Shown piece by piece: positions 44,180 through 53,735 of a stretch of 64,000 nt of DNA. Made by a program: the position numbers and the translations under genes. Numbering within the stretch: the stretch's first letter is position 1; every line of letters starts with the position of its first letter. The notes below the pieces were generated by a model. It worked only from the letters and a program-made list of their open reading frames with translations. It was not told the DNA's origin and did no database searches. Source of the DNA: Paenibacillus lentus (GTDB lineage: Bacteria > Bacillota > Bacilli > Paenibacillales > Paenibacillaceae); assembly GCF_003931855.1 (NCBI RefSeq), contig NZ_CP034248.1:1984001-2048000 (forward strand). The letters are read 5' to 3'.

Positions 44180-45994
44180 TCACACTCCGCTTCTATCTTG
44201 ATCAGGAATGATCAGGGTGATTTGTACGCCGACCGGATCAAGGTTGCTGATCGCCAGCGCGGCATTATCTCCATTGACAAGCTGCAGCCTAGCGAGAACA
44301 TTGGCCAAGCCGATCGAAGGGCGGCTTGTCTCATCCCCGTCATTCACCGGTTGATGGATTGTGGCGGGGGATAAATCGCTTAGTTCCTCCTGCAGCTGTT
44401 TCAATCTGATTTCAGGGATCTGTGCCCCATTGTTCTGTACGACGATCTCCACCTGTCCTCCCCGCCGCAGCCGCTTAGCAAACAGCATGACTTCGCCATT
44501 CCAAGCTGTACGATCCAATCCGTGTTTAAAATAGTTTTCGACGATCGGCTGCAAAATCATTTTAGGCATAGGCAGGTCAAGCAGCGAATCATCCACATCA
44601 TAATGAAATTGGAAGCGATTTTCAAATCGTTCCTTCTGCAGCTCGATATATGCTTTCACATGTTCAAGCTCGTCCCGCAAGGTAACGTTCTTATCCTCGT
44701 TATGCATGCTGTAGTGCATCATTTTCGCCAGAGCCGACAGCAGCGCATAAATTCGCGGCATCTTCAATTCCAGCGCTAGTGTGCCTATAATTTGCAGCGT
44801 ATTATTCAGAAAATGGGGATTGATCTGGGCCTGCATCGCCCGCAATTGATTCGTCTTGTTCGCCAGTTCCAGCTTGTATTCACGCAAAATCAGGTTATTG
44901 ATCGTGTCCATCATACTGCGGAAGCGCAGCATGACCGCACCAATCTCGTCATTGCTGGCCGGCTGGATGTCAACGTTCAAATTACCGGATTGAATTTGAT
45001 TCATATACCGATTTAATTGCTTAATAGGTGCAGTAATTCGCAGTGTTATAAATATAGTGGCACCGGCGATGACCATAAGAGAGATAGCGAGAAGCAGCAG
45101 ATTTATAGTTACTGCCTTGTTGGCTTCTTCGTTTAAATACGATACGGGGATTTGTTTAACAAGCACCCAGTTTGCCCCCGCCTTTTCTAAACGCTGATAT
45201 ATGAAAACATTGTTATCTTGCTCGAAATGTCCGTGAAGCTTGCTCGCAGCCGCGATATGTTCATTATACCAGTCCGATTCCAGCGGCAGTCCAAGCTGAC
45301 TTTCATCGTCGCTATAAACGATAGCACCGTTCTGGTCAAGAATATATACTTTTTCATGATTGATTTCGTATAAATGCTCCACGATTTCTGTAAGCGCCGA
45401 CAGCTTTACATCGATTGCCAGATAGCCGATGACTTCGCTTGAAGGTACCTTTTCTATCTTGCGATGCAGCGTAAATACAGGCTCGGGCGGGTAGTTTGGC
45501 TGAATGGGAGCAAATCCGTAAATATGACTCATATGCGTCTTCTGCACGGTTAAACTACGATCATTATTAAGCAAAATATCCTCATATGGATCGGTGTCGT
45601 AATGTCGTTTAGGCGTGTTCAATGTGAGCAGGGTAGCTCTGCGATTTACATTCTCGTAGAGATACACCTGATAAATATCCGGGATTGATGTTGAAATATA
45701 GGACAAGGCGGCATATACCCGCGAACTGCTCTGTGGGTCATCATACCCACCTTCGAGAAGCCGGAATAATTCCGCATTGGAATAGATGGTGGACGAACTA
45801 CGATTGAGATCACTTAAGAGTTCAGCAAGATTTCGCTGACCTTGGTATAGCAAATTGGCATTCTCCTGAACAGCCCTAGTTCTTAATGACTGAGTGGTGT
45901 ACAGGTAAGTGACAAACATGGTGGCTACAATGGGAATGATCGTGGCGATCAGCATAAAGACGATTAACTTGGTGCGAATGCTATTCCATTTCAC
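44180..45994 (-). CDS. YesM-type sensor histidine kinase
   Basis: 604 residues. Membrane helix near the N-terminus, an extracellular sensor region (about 35-290), second helix, HAMP (ITAPIKQLNRYMNQIQSGNL), His_kinase box MQAQINPHFLNNTLQIIG with the phospho-accepting His (N in place of the common Y after FL), and an HATPase domain (LQPIVENYFKHGLD; GLANVLARLQLV). GTG start 45994 after CGGAGAG. It probably senses a sugar or the loaded binding protein and signals to the regulator just downstream. Confidence 0.93.
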   Translation of the reverse strand: MKWNSIRTKLIVFMLIATIIPIVATMFVTYLYTTQSLRTRAVQENANLLYQGQRNLAELLSDLNRSSSTIYSNAELFRLLEGGYDDPQSSSRVYAALSYISTSIPDIYQVYLYENVNRRATLLTLNTPKRHYDTDPYEDILLNNDRSLTVQKTHMSHIYGFAPIQPNYPPEPVFTLHRKIEKVPSSEVIGYLAIDVKLSALTEIVEHLYEINHEKVYILDQNGAIVYSDDESQLGLPLESDWYNEHIAAASKLHGHFEQDNNVFIYQRLEKAGANWVLVKQIPVSYLNEEANKAVTINLLLLAISLMVIAGATIFITLRITAPIKQLNRYMNQIQSGNLNVDIQPASNDEIGAVMLRFRSMMDTINNLILREYKLELANKTNQLRAMQAQINPHFLNNTLQIIGTLALELKMPRIYALLSALAKMMHYSMHNEDKNVTLRDELEHVKAYIELQKERFENRFQFHYDVDDSLLDLPMPKMILQPIVENYFKHGLDRTAWNGEVMLFAKRLRRGGQVEIVVQNNGAQIPEIRLKQLQEELSDLSPATIHQPVNDGDETSRPSIGLANVLARLQLVNGDNAALAISNLDPVGVQITLIIPDQDRSGV

Positions 45995-46044
45995 TAGGAT
46001 ATCTCTCCGATCAATAAATTACACCTGAGTGTTCACCTTAGTAG

Positions 46045-46065
46045 GTGTTCCGAAGGATGGAACAC
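46045..46065. promoter_or_regulatory. perfect inverted repeat in the divergent control region
   Basis: GTGTTCC-7 bp-GGAACAC, 54 bp before the transporter start and 51 bp before the kinase start. Candidate operator for the YesN-type regulator; a half-site GTGTTC also stands at 46029. Confidence 0.45.
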
Positions 46066-46118
46066 GTTCATAATTAACAATACAACAGTTACTCGGTAGA
46101 AAGAAAGGGGGCTGCGGC

Positions 46119-47000
46119 ATGAGCAGCAAGCGACTGTCTTCATGGGGGCTGCAGTTATTTTTTATAGGGCCTGTTCTACTGTTCTTTGCAATTATCATGA
46201 TCGTTCCATTCTTGCTTGGTATGTATTATTCGTTGACGGACTGGAACGGTGTATCTGGATCAGTGAACTGGGTAGGTTTAGAAAATTTTATCAAAGTATT
46301 CAGGAATGACCCGGATTTCTGGTCTTCGTTCTGGTTTACGGTAAGATTTACTCTTGTAGGTGTAATACTTACGAACGTTGTCGGATTTTTCTTGGCCTAT
46401 TTCCTAACTAAGGCTTTGAAGCTCCGCAACGTTTTGCGAACGATCTTCTTTATGCCGAACGTCATCGGTGGACTGCTTCTCGGGTTTATCTGGCAGTTTA
46501 TTTTCATTAAAGGATTCTCTACGATGGCGGATCTGACCGGATGGTCATTCTTTGGTCTACCATGGCTAGGGGATGCAGCAACAGGGTTCTGGGGAATTAC
46601 AATTGTGTTCGTATGGCAAACAGCAGGGTATTTGATGGTTGTTTATATATCCTCACTGACGAATGTTCCCTCTGAAGTGATGGAAGCAGCAGAAATCGAT
46701 GGTGCAAGCCGTTGGCAAATGCTGCGCAGTATTATTATTCCGCTGATTATGCCAGCTATCACCATCTGCTTATTTCTTGCCATATCCTGGGCGTTTAAGA
46801 TGTTTGACTTGAATCTGTCACTGACAAAGGGTGGGCCATTCAAGTCGACAGAATCCGTAGCTATGAACATTTATGTGGAGGCTTTCCAAAATAACAGATA
46901 TGGTATGGGGACGGCTAAAGCGATGTTGTTCTTCATCATTGTTGCTGTGATCACTTTGTTCCAGGTTCGCCTGACGAAGAGCAAGGAGGTCGAAGCTTAA
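46119..47000 (+). CDS. sugar ABC transporter permease (MalF family)
   Basis: 293 residues, six helices, EAA loop SEVMEAAEIDGASRWQMLRS and FKMFDLNLSLTKGGPFKSTE. AGAAAGGGGG precedes ATG 46119. Shares one base with the next permease. No ATPase gene is in the cluster. Confidence 0.93.
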   Translation: MSSKRLSSWGLQLFFIGPVLLFFAIIMIVPFLLGMYYSLTDWNGVSGSVNWVGLENFIKVFRNDPDFWSSFWFTVRFTLVGVILTNVVGFFLAYFLTKALKLRNVLRTIFFMPNVIGGLLLGFIWQFIFIKGFSTMADLTGWSFFGLPWLGDAATGFWGITIVFVWQTAGYLMVVYISSLTNVPSEVMEAAEIDGASRWQMLRSIIIPLIMPAITICLFLAISWAFKMFDLNLSLTKGGPFKSTESVAMNIYVEAFQNNRYGMGTAKAMLFFIIVAVITLFQVRLTKSKEVEA

Positions 47001-47827
47001 TGAAGAAATATGGCGTTCGAATGATAGTTACAGAGCTTGTTATGGTATTGGTAGCGTTAGTCTTCTTGGCACCGTTCTACTTCCTGTTTGTTAACTCAGT
47101 CAAGCCGTTTGGTGAAATTATGTCTAATTCGGCAAGTTGGCCAGCGGTATTTCATTGGGAGAATTACAGTAAAGCGTGGGAGCTTACTAGATTTCCAGAG
47201 GCGTTTACCAACTCATTAATCATAACTGTCATTAGTGTGCTGCTCATGGCGCTGATCAGCTCCATGGGAGCATACCGTATGGTTCGCTCAGATACAATAT
47301 TCAATAGATTGCTGTTCTTCTTATTCATAGCAGCGATGGTTATTCCGTTCCAATCGATTATGATTCCGCTTATGCGCGTCGTGAACGTGCTTGGCGTGAA
47401 TAACAGCATGGCAGGCCTTATTCTAACCTATCTCGGTCTGGGCGCGCCGATGTCGTTATTCCTCTTCCATGGTTTCGTCAAATCGATTCCACTGGAAATT
47501 GAAGAAGCGGCTACGGTGGATGGATGCACGCCGATTACTGTCTTTTTCCGGATTGTACTGCCTATGCTTAGACCGATGTTGATGACGGTTATTGTACTAA
47601 ATTGTCTTTGGGTATGGAATGATTATCTGCTTCCATCACTAATTTTGCAAAGACCCGAGATGCGCACGATTCCACTTGCAACCTTCGCATTCTTCGGACA
47701 GTACACGAAGCAGTGGGATATTGCTCTTCCAGCCTTAGTGCTAGGGATTGCTCCGATTATTATTTTCTTCCTTTTCCTGCAGCGTTATATTGTTGAGGGA
47801 ATTGCAGCTGGCTCGGTCAAAGGCTGA
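47000..47827 (+). CDS. sugar ABC transporter permease (MalG family)
   Basis: 275 residues, six helices, EAA loop LEIEEAATVDGCTPITVFFR and the standard C-terminus VEGIAAGSVKG. Forms the channel with the preceding protein. Confidence 0.93.
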   Translation: MKKYGVRMIVTELVMVLVALVFLAPFYFLFVNSVKPFGEIMSNSASWPAVFHWENYSKAWELTRFPEAFTNSLIITVISVLLMALISSMGAYRMVRSDTIFNRLLFFLFIAAMVIPFQSIMIPLMRVVNVLGVNNSMAGLILTYLGLGAPMSLFLFHGFVKSIPLEIEEAATVDGCTPITVFFRIVLPMLRPMLMTVIVLNCLWVWNDYLLPSLILQRPEMRTIPLATFAFFGQYTKQWDIALPALVLGIAPIIIFFLFLQRYIVEGIAAGSVKG

Positions 47828-47898
47828 TAGAAAATGAATATGACCGAGTAAGCTGTTCCATAAAAAAGTGAAAATACAGCAAGGGGGAAACAAACGAA

Positions 47899-49194
47899 AT
47901 GAAGCAAAAAAAATATTCTATTGTATTGTTGTCAGTCATGATGGTAATGTCTCTGTTTCTTGCAGCATGCGGCGGTAAAGACAATGCGTCGGGTAATGCA
48001 AACGGGGCAGATGATGCGAAGAAAGAACGAAAAACAGTAACCATTTTTCAGTTTAAAACGGAGATTGTAGAGGGGCTTAACGAATTAAAAGTTGAATTTG
48101 AGAAGGAGTACCCGGATATCAAGCTTGATATCCAGACGGTCGGCGGCGGCGCGGACTATGCTGCTTCATTGAAGACGAAGTTTGCTTCCGGTGATGCGCC
48201 TGACATTTTCTCTAATGGCGGATACACTGAGATGGAAATGTGGCTTGATAAACTGGAGGATTTGTCTGATCAGCCTTGGGTAAAGGATTTGATTCCATTG
48301 GCAGCAGAGCCAATGACCAAGGATGGTAAAGTGTATGGTATGCCGATGAACCTGGAAGGCTTCGGATATATTTATAATAAGGAATTATTTGAAAAAGCGG
48401 GCATTACCACCCTGCCAAAGACATATTCCGAGTTGGAAGCTGCGGCTAAGCAACTGCAGGAAGCGGGTATTACACCTTTCGCAAACGCTTATCAGGAATG
48501 GTGGCTTATGGGGAACCAAGGGATTAGCGTAGCCTTTGCCCAGCAGGATGACGTTGATGGTTTTATTGCAGGACTGAATGACGGAACAGCATCATTCGTC
48601 GGCAATGAGAAGTTCGAAAACTGGGCTAAATTGATGCAGCTGACGGTAGACTATGGCAACAAAAATCCATTGACAACCGACTATAACACTCAAGTTACAA
48701 TGTTCGCCAATGGGGAAGCGGCCATGATGCAAGAAGGCAACTGGGCACAAACGATGATCGATGGCATTAATCCAGATATGAGCATTGGTGTGCTGCCTAT
48801 GCCGCTCGGCGATGATCCAGAGGAAAATGATAAATTGACGATCGGTATTCCAGCCAACCTAGTGATCAACAAGGAATCTGATGCTAAGGAAGAAGCAAAA
48901 ATATTCTTGAATTGGCTCGTAACATCGGATATAGGGAAAGAGTACATTGTAAAGAAATTTAAATTTATCCCTGCATTGTCAACGATTGAAGCAACACCGG
49001 AGGATATGGGTGACATCGGTACAGAGCTTTGGAATTACATTGAGGCAGATCAAATTTACGGATTGCAGTCCTCTAAATTTCCAGATGGGGTAGCTCAAGA
49101 GTTCGGCAGTGTCATTCAGCAATTTATTGCAGGTAAATCTGATGTGAATGGCTGGGCTGAGAACATGCAGGCAGCATGGGACAAGCTGAAATAA
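47899..49194 (+). CDS. sugar ABC transporter binding lipoprotein
   Basis: 431 residues. Lipoprotein signal ending FLAA-C at about residue 23, then a type 1 sugar-binding fold (DIKLDIQTVGGGADYAASLK, GFGYIYNKELFEKAGITTLP, MMQEGNWAQTMIDGI). The GGGGGAAAC site precedes ATG 47899. Neighbouring beta-galactosidase and beta-glucosidase suggest a short beta-linked galacto- or gluco-oligosaccharide as ligand. Confidence 0.92.
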   Translation: MKQKKYSIVLLSVMMVMSLFLAACGGKDNASGNANGADDAKKERKTVTIFQFKTEIVEGLNELKVEFEKEYPDIKLDIQTVGGGADYAASLKTKFASGDAPDIFSNGGYTEMEMWLDKLEDLSDQPWVKDLIPLAAEPMTKDGKVYGMPMNLEGFGYIYNKELFEKAGITTLPKTYSELEAAAKQLQEAGITPFANAYQEWWLMGNQGISVAFAQQDDVDGFIAGLNDGTASFVGNEKFENWAKLMQLTVDYGNKNPLTTDYNTQVTMFANGEAAMMQEGNWAQTMIDGINPDMSIGVLPMPLGDDPEENDKLTIGIPANLVINKESDAKEEAKIFLNWLVTSDIGKEYIVKKFKFIPALSTIEATPEDMGDIGTELWNYIEADQIYGLQSSKFPDGVAQEFGSVIQQFIAGKSDVNGWAENMQAAWDKLK

Positions 49195-49214
49195 CATAAT
49201 AAATTAGTAACATC

Positions 49215-49266
49215 GGCTGCTTCTGAGACTTATCAAAATGTGATGAGTGAAAGGAGCAGCCTTTTC
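49215..49266 (+). terminator. terminator-like hairpin between binding protein and GH42 gene
   Basis: GGCTGCT.CT...ACT.ATCA pairs with its complement over about 20 positions, ending AGCAGCC and TTTTCC. Likely partial terminator. Confidence 0.6.
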
Positions 49267-49310
49267 CATTCGAAATTTACTTAATTTAGAACGATCGGGA
49301 GGCACTGGCT

Positions 49311-51317
49311 ATGAACAAATTTGCGAATCAGGTACAAATCGGCGTCGTTTATTATCCGGAGCACTGGGATCCGTCCCTGTGGGAAGAGGATGTTCAACTG
49401 ATGAAGGTGACGGGCGTACGGGTCGTTCGGTTGGCGGAGTTCGCCTGGAGCCGGATGGAAAGCACTCCAGGGGTGTATCATTTCGAATGGCTGGATCAGG
49501 CGATCGATTTGTTCCATAAATACGATATCCGCGTCGTCCTTTGTACGCCGACCAATACGCCTCCACGCTGGCTGACCGAGCTTAGGCCCGATGTCCTGCC
49601 AAGGAATGCGGACGGTACCATCACTTATCCGGGCGTGCGGGGTCATCGGTGCTATAACAGCGAATCGCTGCGGGTCTACGGCTCGCGGATTATCGAAGAG
49701 ATGACACAGCGCTATGCCCATCATCCTGCGGTTATCGGCTGGCAGACGGATAACGAATACTGGGTAATCGATTGCCATTGCGATGCTTGCGATAATAAAT
49801 TCCAGGAATGGGTCAAGCGGAAATACGGTACGCTCGAAGTCGTTAACCGTGAATGGGGAACGGTCGTTTGGAGCGGGGAATACAGCGATTGGTCGCAGGT
49901 CGGCGTGCCATATGGAGGATCGAGACATCAGAACCCGTCCTATTTGCTGGATTTTGCCCGGTTTCAGTGGGACTCCATAGAGGAATTCCAGCGGGGTCAG
50001 CTGGATATTATACGCAGGAATTGCCCAAGCCATTTCGTGACTCATAATTTTCATACGTATCCGCAGAGGCTGAATTTGTACCAGATCGGTGCTGATTTGG
50101 ATTTTGTCTCCTTCGATTATTATCCGAACACCGCGCCGGACAAGCAGTCGACCGGTCCGTACAGCGGAGCGCTGGCCCTTGATGTCACCCGCGGAATCAA
50201 GCGGCGGAACTTCTGGATTATGGAGCAGCTCAGCGGCTCGCCGGGCTGTTGGTTTCCGACGTGGCGGGCGCCGTATCCGGGCTTCATCCGCGCGTTCTCC
50301 TGGCAGGCGATCGCCAAAGGGGCTGATACGGTGGTGCATTTCCGCTGGCGCACGGCGGCCACAGGGGCCGAGCAGTTCTGGCATGGCTTAATTGATCCCA
50401 GCAATGTTCCTGGACGCAGGTTCTCTGAATTTGCCGAGCTTTGCGGAGAGGTTAACGCCTTATCCGGTAAGCTTCAGGGAACGGCTCCAAAGCATGAGGC
50501 GGCAATACTGCTGTCGCATGAGCAGCTTGAGGCGCTTTGCATCCAGCCTCAGGTGGAAGGTATGGACTATTACGAGAATGTGAAGGACTATCATCGCGCG
50601 CTGACGAAGCTGGGGATCGGCTGCGATGTCATCGAATGGACGCAGCCTTTGGACGGCTATAAAATCGTGGTTGCTCCAAGCTTCTATCTGCTAAGCGAGG
50701 AGGCTGCAGCCTCGCTGGAGCGTTTTGCAGAGGCAGGGGGCACGGTAATTGTCACGAGCCGCTCAGGGGTTAAGCATATGAACAATCAAGCGGTTATGCT
50801 GCCGCTGCCTGGACTGCTCGCGGAATGTACCGGAGTCAGGGTAGAGGAATATGATCCGATCGGTCAGGACAAGCATCGGGTCGTTAATAGCGAAGGACGC
50901 TCCTTCACCTGCTCGCAGTGGTGCGATATCCTGAGCCTGCAAGGGGCGGAAGCGATCGCTTGGTATGATGAGGATTTCTACAGCGGTGTGCCTGCTGTGA
51001 CGGTGAATTCATTCGGCGGAGGGCGAGTGTATTATCTTGGTACGCATTTAGAGGAAGCTTATTTGCAGGAACTGTTCGAAAAAGAGGCAAAGGCGCATGG
51101 AATGCTGATGTTCCCTGATTTGCCGGAGGGCGTGCAAATTGTGGTGCGCAGCGGGAAATCCGCAGCTTATCTGTTCGTGTTGAACTTGAGTCGTCAGCCC
51201 CGTCAAGTCATATTGCCGGCGTCTTATCACAGCGTCCTTTATGGCAAGAGGCGGCAGGAGACGCTAAGCCTGGAGCCTTATGGTGTCGATGTAATGGAAC
51301 TGCCCGCATTACCTTAA
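49311..51317 (+). CDS. beta-galactosidase, glycoside hydrolase family 42
   Basis: 668 residues, full length. N-terminal (beta/alpha)8 barrel (GVVYYPEHWDPSLWEEDVQL, RVVRLAEFAWSRMESTPG), acid/base Glu in IGWQTDNEYW and nucleophile Glu in FWIMEQLSGSPGCW. These are followed by a trimerisation domain (KHEAAILLSHEQLEAL) and a C-terminal beta domain. No signal peptide, so it acts in the cytosol on imported beta-galactosides. GGGAGG precedes ATG 49311. The long open frame on the opposite strand (49281-50384) is a codon shadow. Confidence 0.95.
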   Translation: MNKFANQVQIGVVYYPEHWDPSLWEEDVQLMKVTGVRVVRLAEFAWSRMESTPGVYHFEWLDQAIDLFHKYDIRVVLCTPTNTPPRWLTELRPDVLPRNADGTITYPGVRGHRCYNSESLRVYGSRIIEEMTQRYAHHPAVIGWQTDNEYWVIDCHCDACDNKFQEWVKRKYGTLEVVNREWGTVVWSGEYSDWSQVGVPYGGSRHQNPSYLLDFARFQWDSIEEFQRGQLDIIRRNCPSHFVTHNFHTYPQRLNLYQIGADLDFVSFDYYPNTAPDKQSTGPYSGALALDVTRGIKRRNFWIMEQLSGSPGCWFPTWRAPYPGFIRAFSWQAIAKGADTVVHFRWRTAATGAEQFWHGLIDPSNVPGRRFSEFAELCGEVNALSGKLQGTAPKHEAAILLSHEQLEALCIQPQVEGMDYYENVKDYHRALTKLGIGCDVIEWTQPLDGYKIVVAPSFYLLSEEAAASLERFAEAGGTVIVTSRSGVKHMNNQAVMLPLPGLLAECTGVRVEEYDPIGQDKHRVVNSEGRSFTCSQWCDILSLQGAEAIAWYDEDFYSGVPAVTVNSFGGGRVYYLGTHLEEAYLQELFEKEAKAHGMLMFPDLPEGVQIVVRSGKSAAYLFVLNLSRQPRQVILPASYHSVLYGKRRQETLSLEPYGVDVMELPALP

Positions 51318-51469
51318 GAGAATCATACCCTGATCTTGATTTAGTCGCCTTTACGGCAGCGCCGGGTTTATCTAGTATTAAGTACAGAACGGATCGCTAT
51401 ACGATCGAAGAAGCAGTTATATATTTTAATGCAAATTTCATTCTATTAACTTGGCAGGGGGAATTCACG

Positions 51470-52819
51470 GTGACCATCATACAATTTCCGGAGAACTTTG
51501 TTTGGGGCGTATCTACCTCGGCTTATCAAATCGAAGGTTCATTGGATAAGGACGGGCGTGGCCCGAGCATCTGGGACGTTATGGCGGCAACGCCGGGTAA
51601 AATCTATCAAGGCGATGACGCAAGCATTGCCTGCGACAGCTATAACCGCTACGAGGAAGATATCCAACTGATGAAAGAGCTTGGCGTGAAAGCCTACCGA
51701 TTCTCTGTATCGTGGCCGCGAATTTATCCGAACGGCTTCGGCGAGGTCAATCGCCAGGGAATAGAGCATTACAAGCGGATGGTGAAGAAACTGCTTGAGA
51801 ACGGGATCGAGCCGTTCTGTACGTTGTACCACTGGGAGCTGCCGCAGTCGCTTCAGGAGAAGGGCGGCTGGGAGAATAGAGAAACGATCGACGCCTTCGT
51901 CATGTTTGCTGAAACGATGTTTCGCGAGTTTGACGGCCTAATCAAGCATTGGATGACTTTCAATGAGCCATGGTGCACCGCGATCAACGGCCATTTGCTG
52001 GGCAGGCATGCACCGTGCATTATGAATTGGCAGTCGGCCATTCAAGTGGGGCACCATTTGCTGGTTGCGCACGGCAAGACGGTGGCGAAATTCCGCGAGC
52101 TTGGAACAGCGGGCGAGATCGGCTATGCGCCAGACATTTACTGGTACGAGCCGTTCTCACGCAAACAGAAGGATATCGACGCAGCATATCGGGCATTTTC
52201 CATTTACACCTGGTTTGTGACCCCTGTATTTACAGGGAAATATCCGGAGGAGATGGCCGCTTGGATCAAGACGAAGGGCGCCGAACCCGTCATTGAGCCG
52301 GGCGACATGGAGATCATTTCGCAAAAAATAGATTTCCTTGGTCTGAACTTCTATGGCGGTAACATTGTACGGCATAAGGAAGGCAATAATTATTTGGATC
52401 TGGAGCATGTCGATCTTGGATACGATAAGTCGGATAAAGGCTGGTTCATTTTCCCCGAAGGTCTGTACTTGACCTTAAGCTGGTTGACCGAGCAGTTCGG
52501 ACCGATTCCGATTTATATTACCGAGAACGGTGCCTGCTACAATGATGAGGTAGTCGATGGGAAGGTCAACGATGTTCGCCGTATTAAATTTTTGGAGAGT
52601 CATATTGCCGAGTTAGGTCGAGCGATCGAATCCGGCGTGAAGGTGAAAGGCTATCTCACTTGGTCTCTGATGGATAACTTCGAATGGGCTTTCGGATACT
52701 CCTGCCGCTTCGGTCTGATCCATGTGGATTACAGAACGCAGGTACGCACACCGAAAGAGAGTTATTACTGGTATCAAAAGCTGATTCGCAAAAACTGGTT
52801 TGAGCTGGAAAGCCGCTAA
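51470..52819 (+). CDS. beta-glucosidase, glycoside hydrolase family 1
   Basis: 449 residues, the usual GH1 size. N-terminal FPENFVWGVSTSAYQIEGS, acid/base Glu in WMTFNEPWC and nucleophile Glu in YITENGACY. No phosphate-binding feature was recognised, which suits uptake by an ABC system and not a PTS. GTG 51470 follows GGCAGGGGG. Cytosolic; cleaves beta-glucosides or beta-galactosides together with the GH42 enzyme. Separated from it by 152 bp. Confidence 0.95.
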   Translation: MTIIQFPENFVWGVSTSAYQIEGSLDKDGRGPSIWDVMAATPGKIYQGDDASIACDSYNRYEEDIQLMKELGVKAYRFSVSWPRIYPNGFGEVNRQGIEHYKRMVKKLLENGIEPFCTLYHWELPQSLQEKGGWENRETIDAFVMFAETMFREFDGLIKHWMTFNEPWCTAINGHLLGRHAPCIMNWQSAIQVGHHLLVAHGKTVAKFRELGTAGEIGYAPDIYWYEPFSRKQKDIDAAYRAFSIYTWFVTPVFTGKYPEEMAAWIKTKGAEPVIEPGDMEIISQKIDFLGLNFYGGNIVRHKEGNNYLDLEHVDLGYDKSDKGWFIFPEGLYLTLSWLTEQFGPIPIYITENGACYNDEVVDGKVNDVRRIKFLESHIAELGRAIESGVKVKGYLTWSLMDNFEWAFGYSCRFGLIHVDYRTQVRTPKESYYWYQKLIRKNWFELESR

Positions 52820-52851
52820 ATTTGGCGAAAAAATATCATTTTACTGAAACA

Positions 52852-52885
52852 TGCCCGCCCTCGATGCGAAGGAGCGGGCTTTTTG
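52852..52885 (+). terminator. terminator after the GH1 gene
   Basis: GCCCGC / GCGGGC stem with extra pairs, TTTTT tail. Confidence 0.85.
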
Positions 52886-52955
52886 TCGGATTTAATTCAA
52901 ATTTAAATAGTTTATAATAGTTTGAAGATTTGACAGCAGAGGTGATAGTGGCGGG

Positions 52956-53662
52956 ATGAGGAGATGGAGATGGTTATGGCTTCCGCTTGTATTTTTGATC
53001 ATTCTACTGGCGGGCTGCGAGGAGAGCAAGAAATTTACTATGGAGCAGGTGGATGTGTCGGCGAGGATCATGTCCAATGGAGATCTTTTTATACAGGAGT
53101 TATTCACCTACCGGTTCGAGGGCAGTTGGAATGGTATGACGAGGTATGTCGACCCGGAAGGGCATGAGGGAATTGAATTTTTTGAAGCGTATATTCCGCC
53201 GGACGGAAAGCATTTTGCAGACTTTACATACGACGATTTGCAGCGTCTGACCGTTGATTTTAATGAGAAAAATGATACGTATTATATTCACACGCCATCT
53301 TCAAATGAAATGAAGCGCGTATATTACCGATATCGGGTGAAGGCTGCTGCGATACGTTATACGGATACGGGCGATTTGTCATGGAGCTTTTTTAAGAACA
53401 ACAATGATGATATTCAACATGTCACGATCGAATTGCAGCTGCCGAAGGATGATAGCGGGGATAGGATTTATTATTTCCTGCATGATCGTACTGGTGGCGA
53501 GGTCTTGGCCAAGGCCGGGGAAGACGGGAAAGCTTACATTCATTATTACAATGAGCTTCTCGATCAGGGAGGCACATGCCGCCGAATCCCTCTTCCAGCA
53601 GCAACGGAGGCTTCTCCAGCGGGGGCGGCGGAGGAGACGGTGGAGGAACCGGAGCTTTTTAG
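52956..53662 (+). pseudogene. DUF2207 membrane protein gene with internal deletion
   Basis: The first 200 or so codons encode a signal peptide (LWLPLVFLIILLAGC) and a DUF2207 domain (VSARIMSNGDLFIQELFTYR, YYRYRVKAAAIRYTDTGDLS). Normally such proteins continue with membrane helices and a cytosolic part to 550-600 residues and end in a Gly/Ser-rich tail. Here the sequence jumps near 53565-53576 directly into that tail, but in another frame: MPPNPSSSSNGGFSSGGGGG then DGGGTGAF and TAG at 53662. The original frame runs on out of register to 53786, across a terminator and into the antisense HAD gene. So some 300 codons were lost with a frameshift, leaving only the extracytoplasmic domain. Confidence 0.8.
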
Positions 53663-53674
53663 CTGCTGCGATAT

Positions 53675-53712
53675 AAAGAACCTGACAGCTTGCCTGTCAG
53701 GTTCTTTGAGTT
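53675..53712. terminator. bidirectional terminator between DUF2207 and HAD genes
   Basis: Perfect AAAGAACCTGACAG / CTGTCAGGTTCTTT stem with 5-nt loop; T-rich on both outer sides. Confidence 0.85.
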
Positions 53713-53735
53713 TTGATGGTGATGGGATTGGGACA

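Noticed and set aside
49281-50384. 367-codon frame antisense to the GH42 gene
   Set aside because: Codon shadow of a long GC-rich gene; composition Arg/Pro-rich, no start signal.
53404-53676. 90-codon frame overlapping the DUF2207 gene
   Set aside because: Alternative frame of the Gly-rich tail region; Arg-rich nonsense translation.
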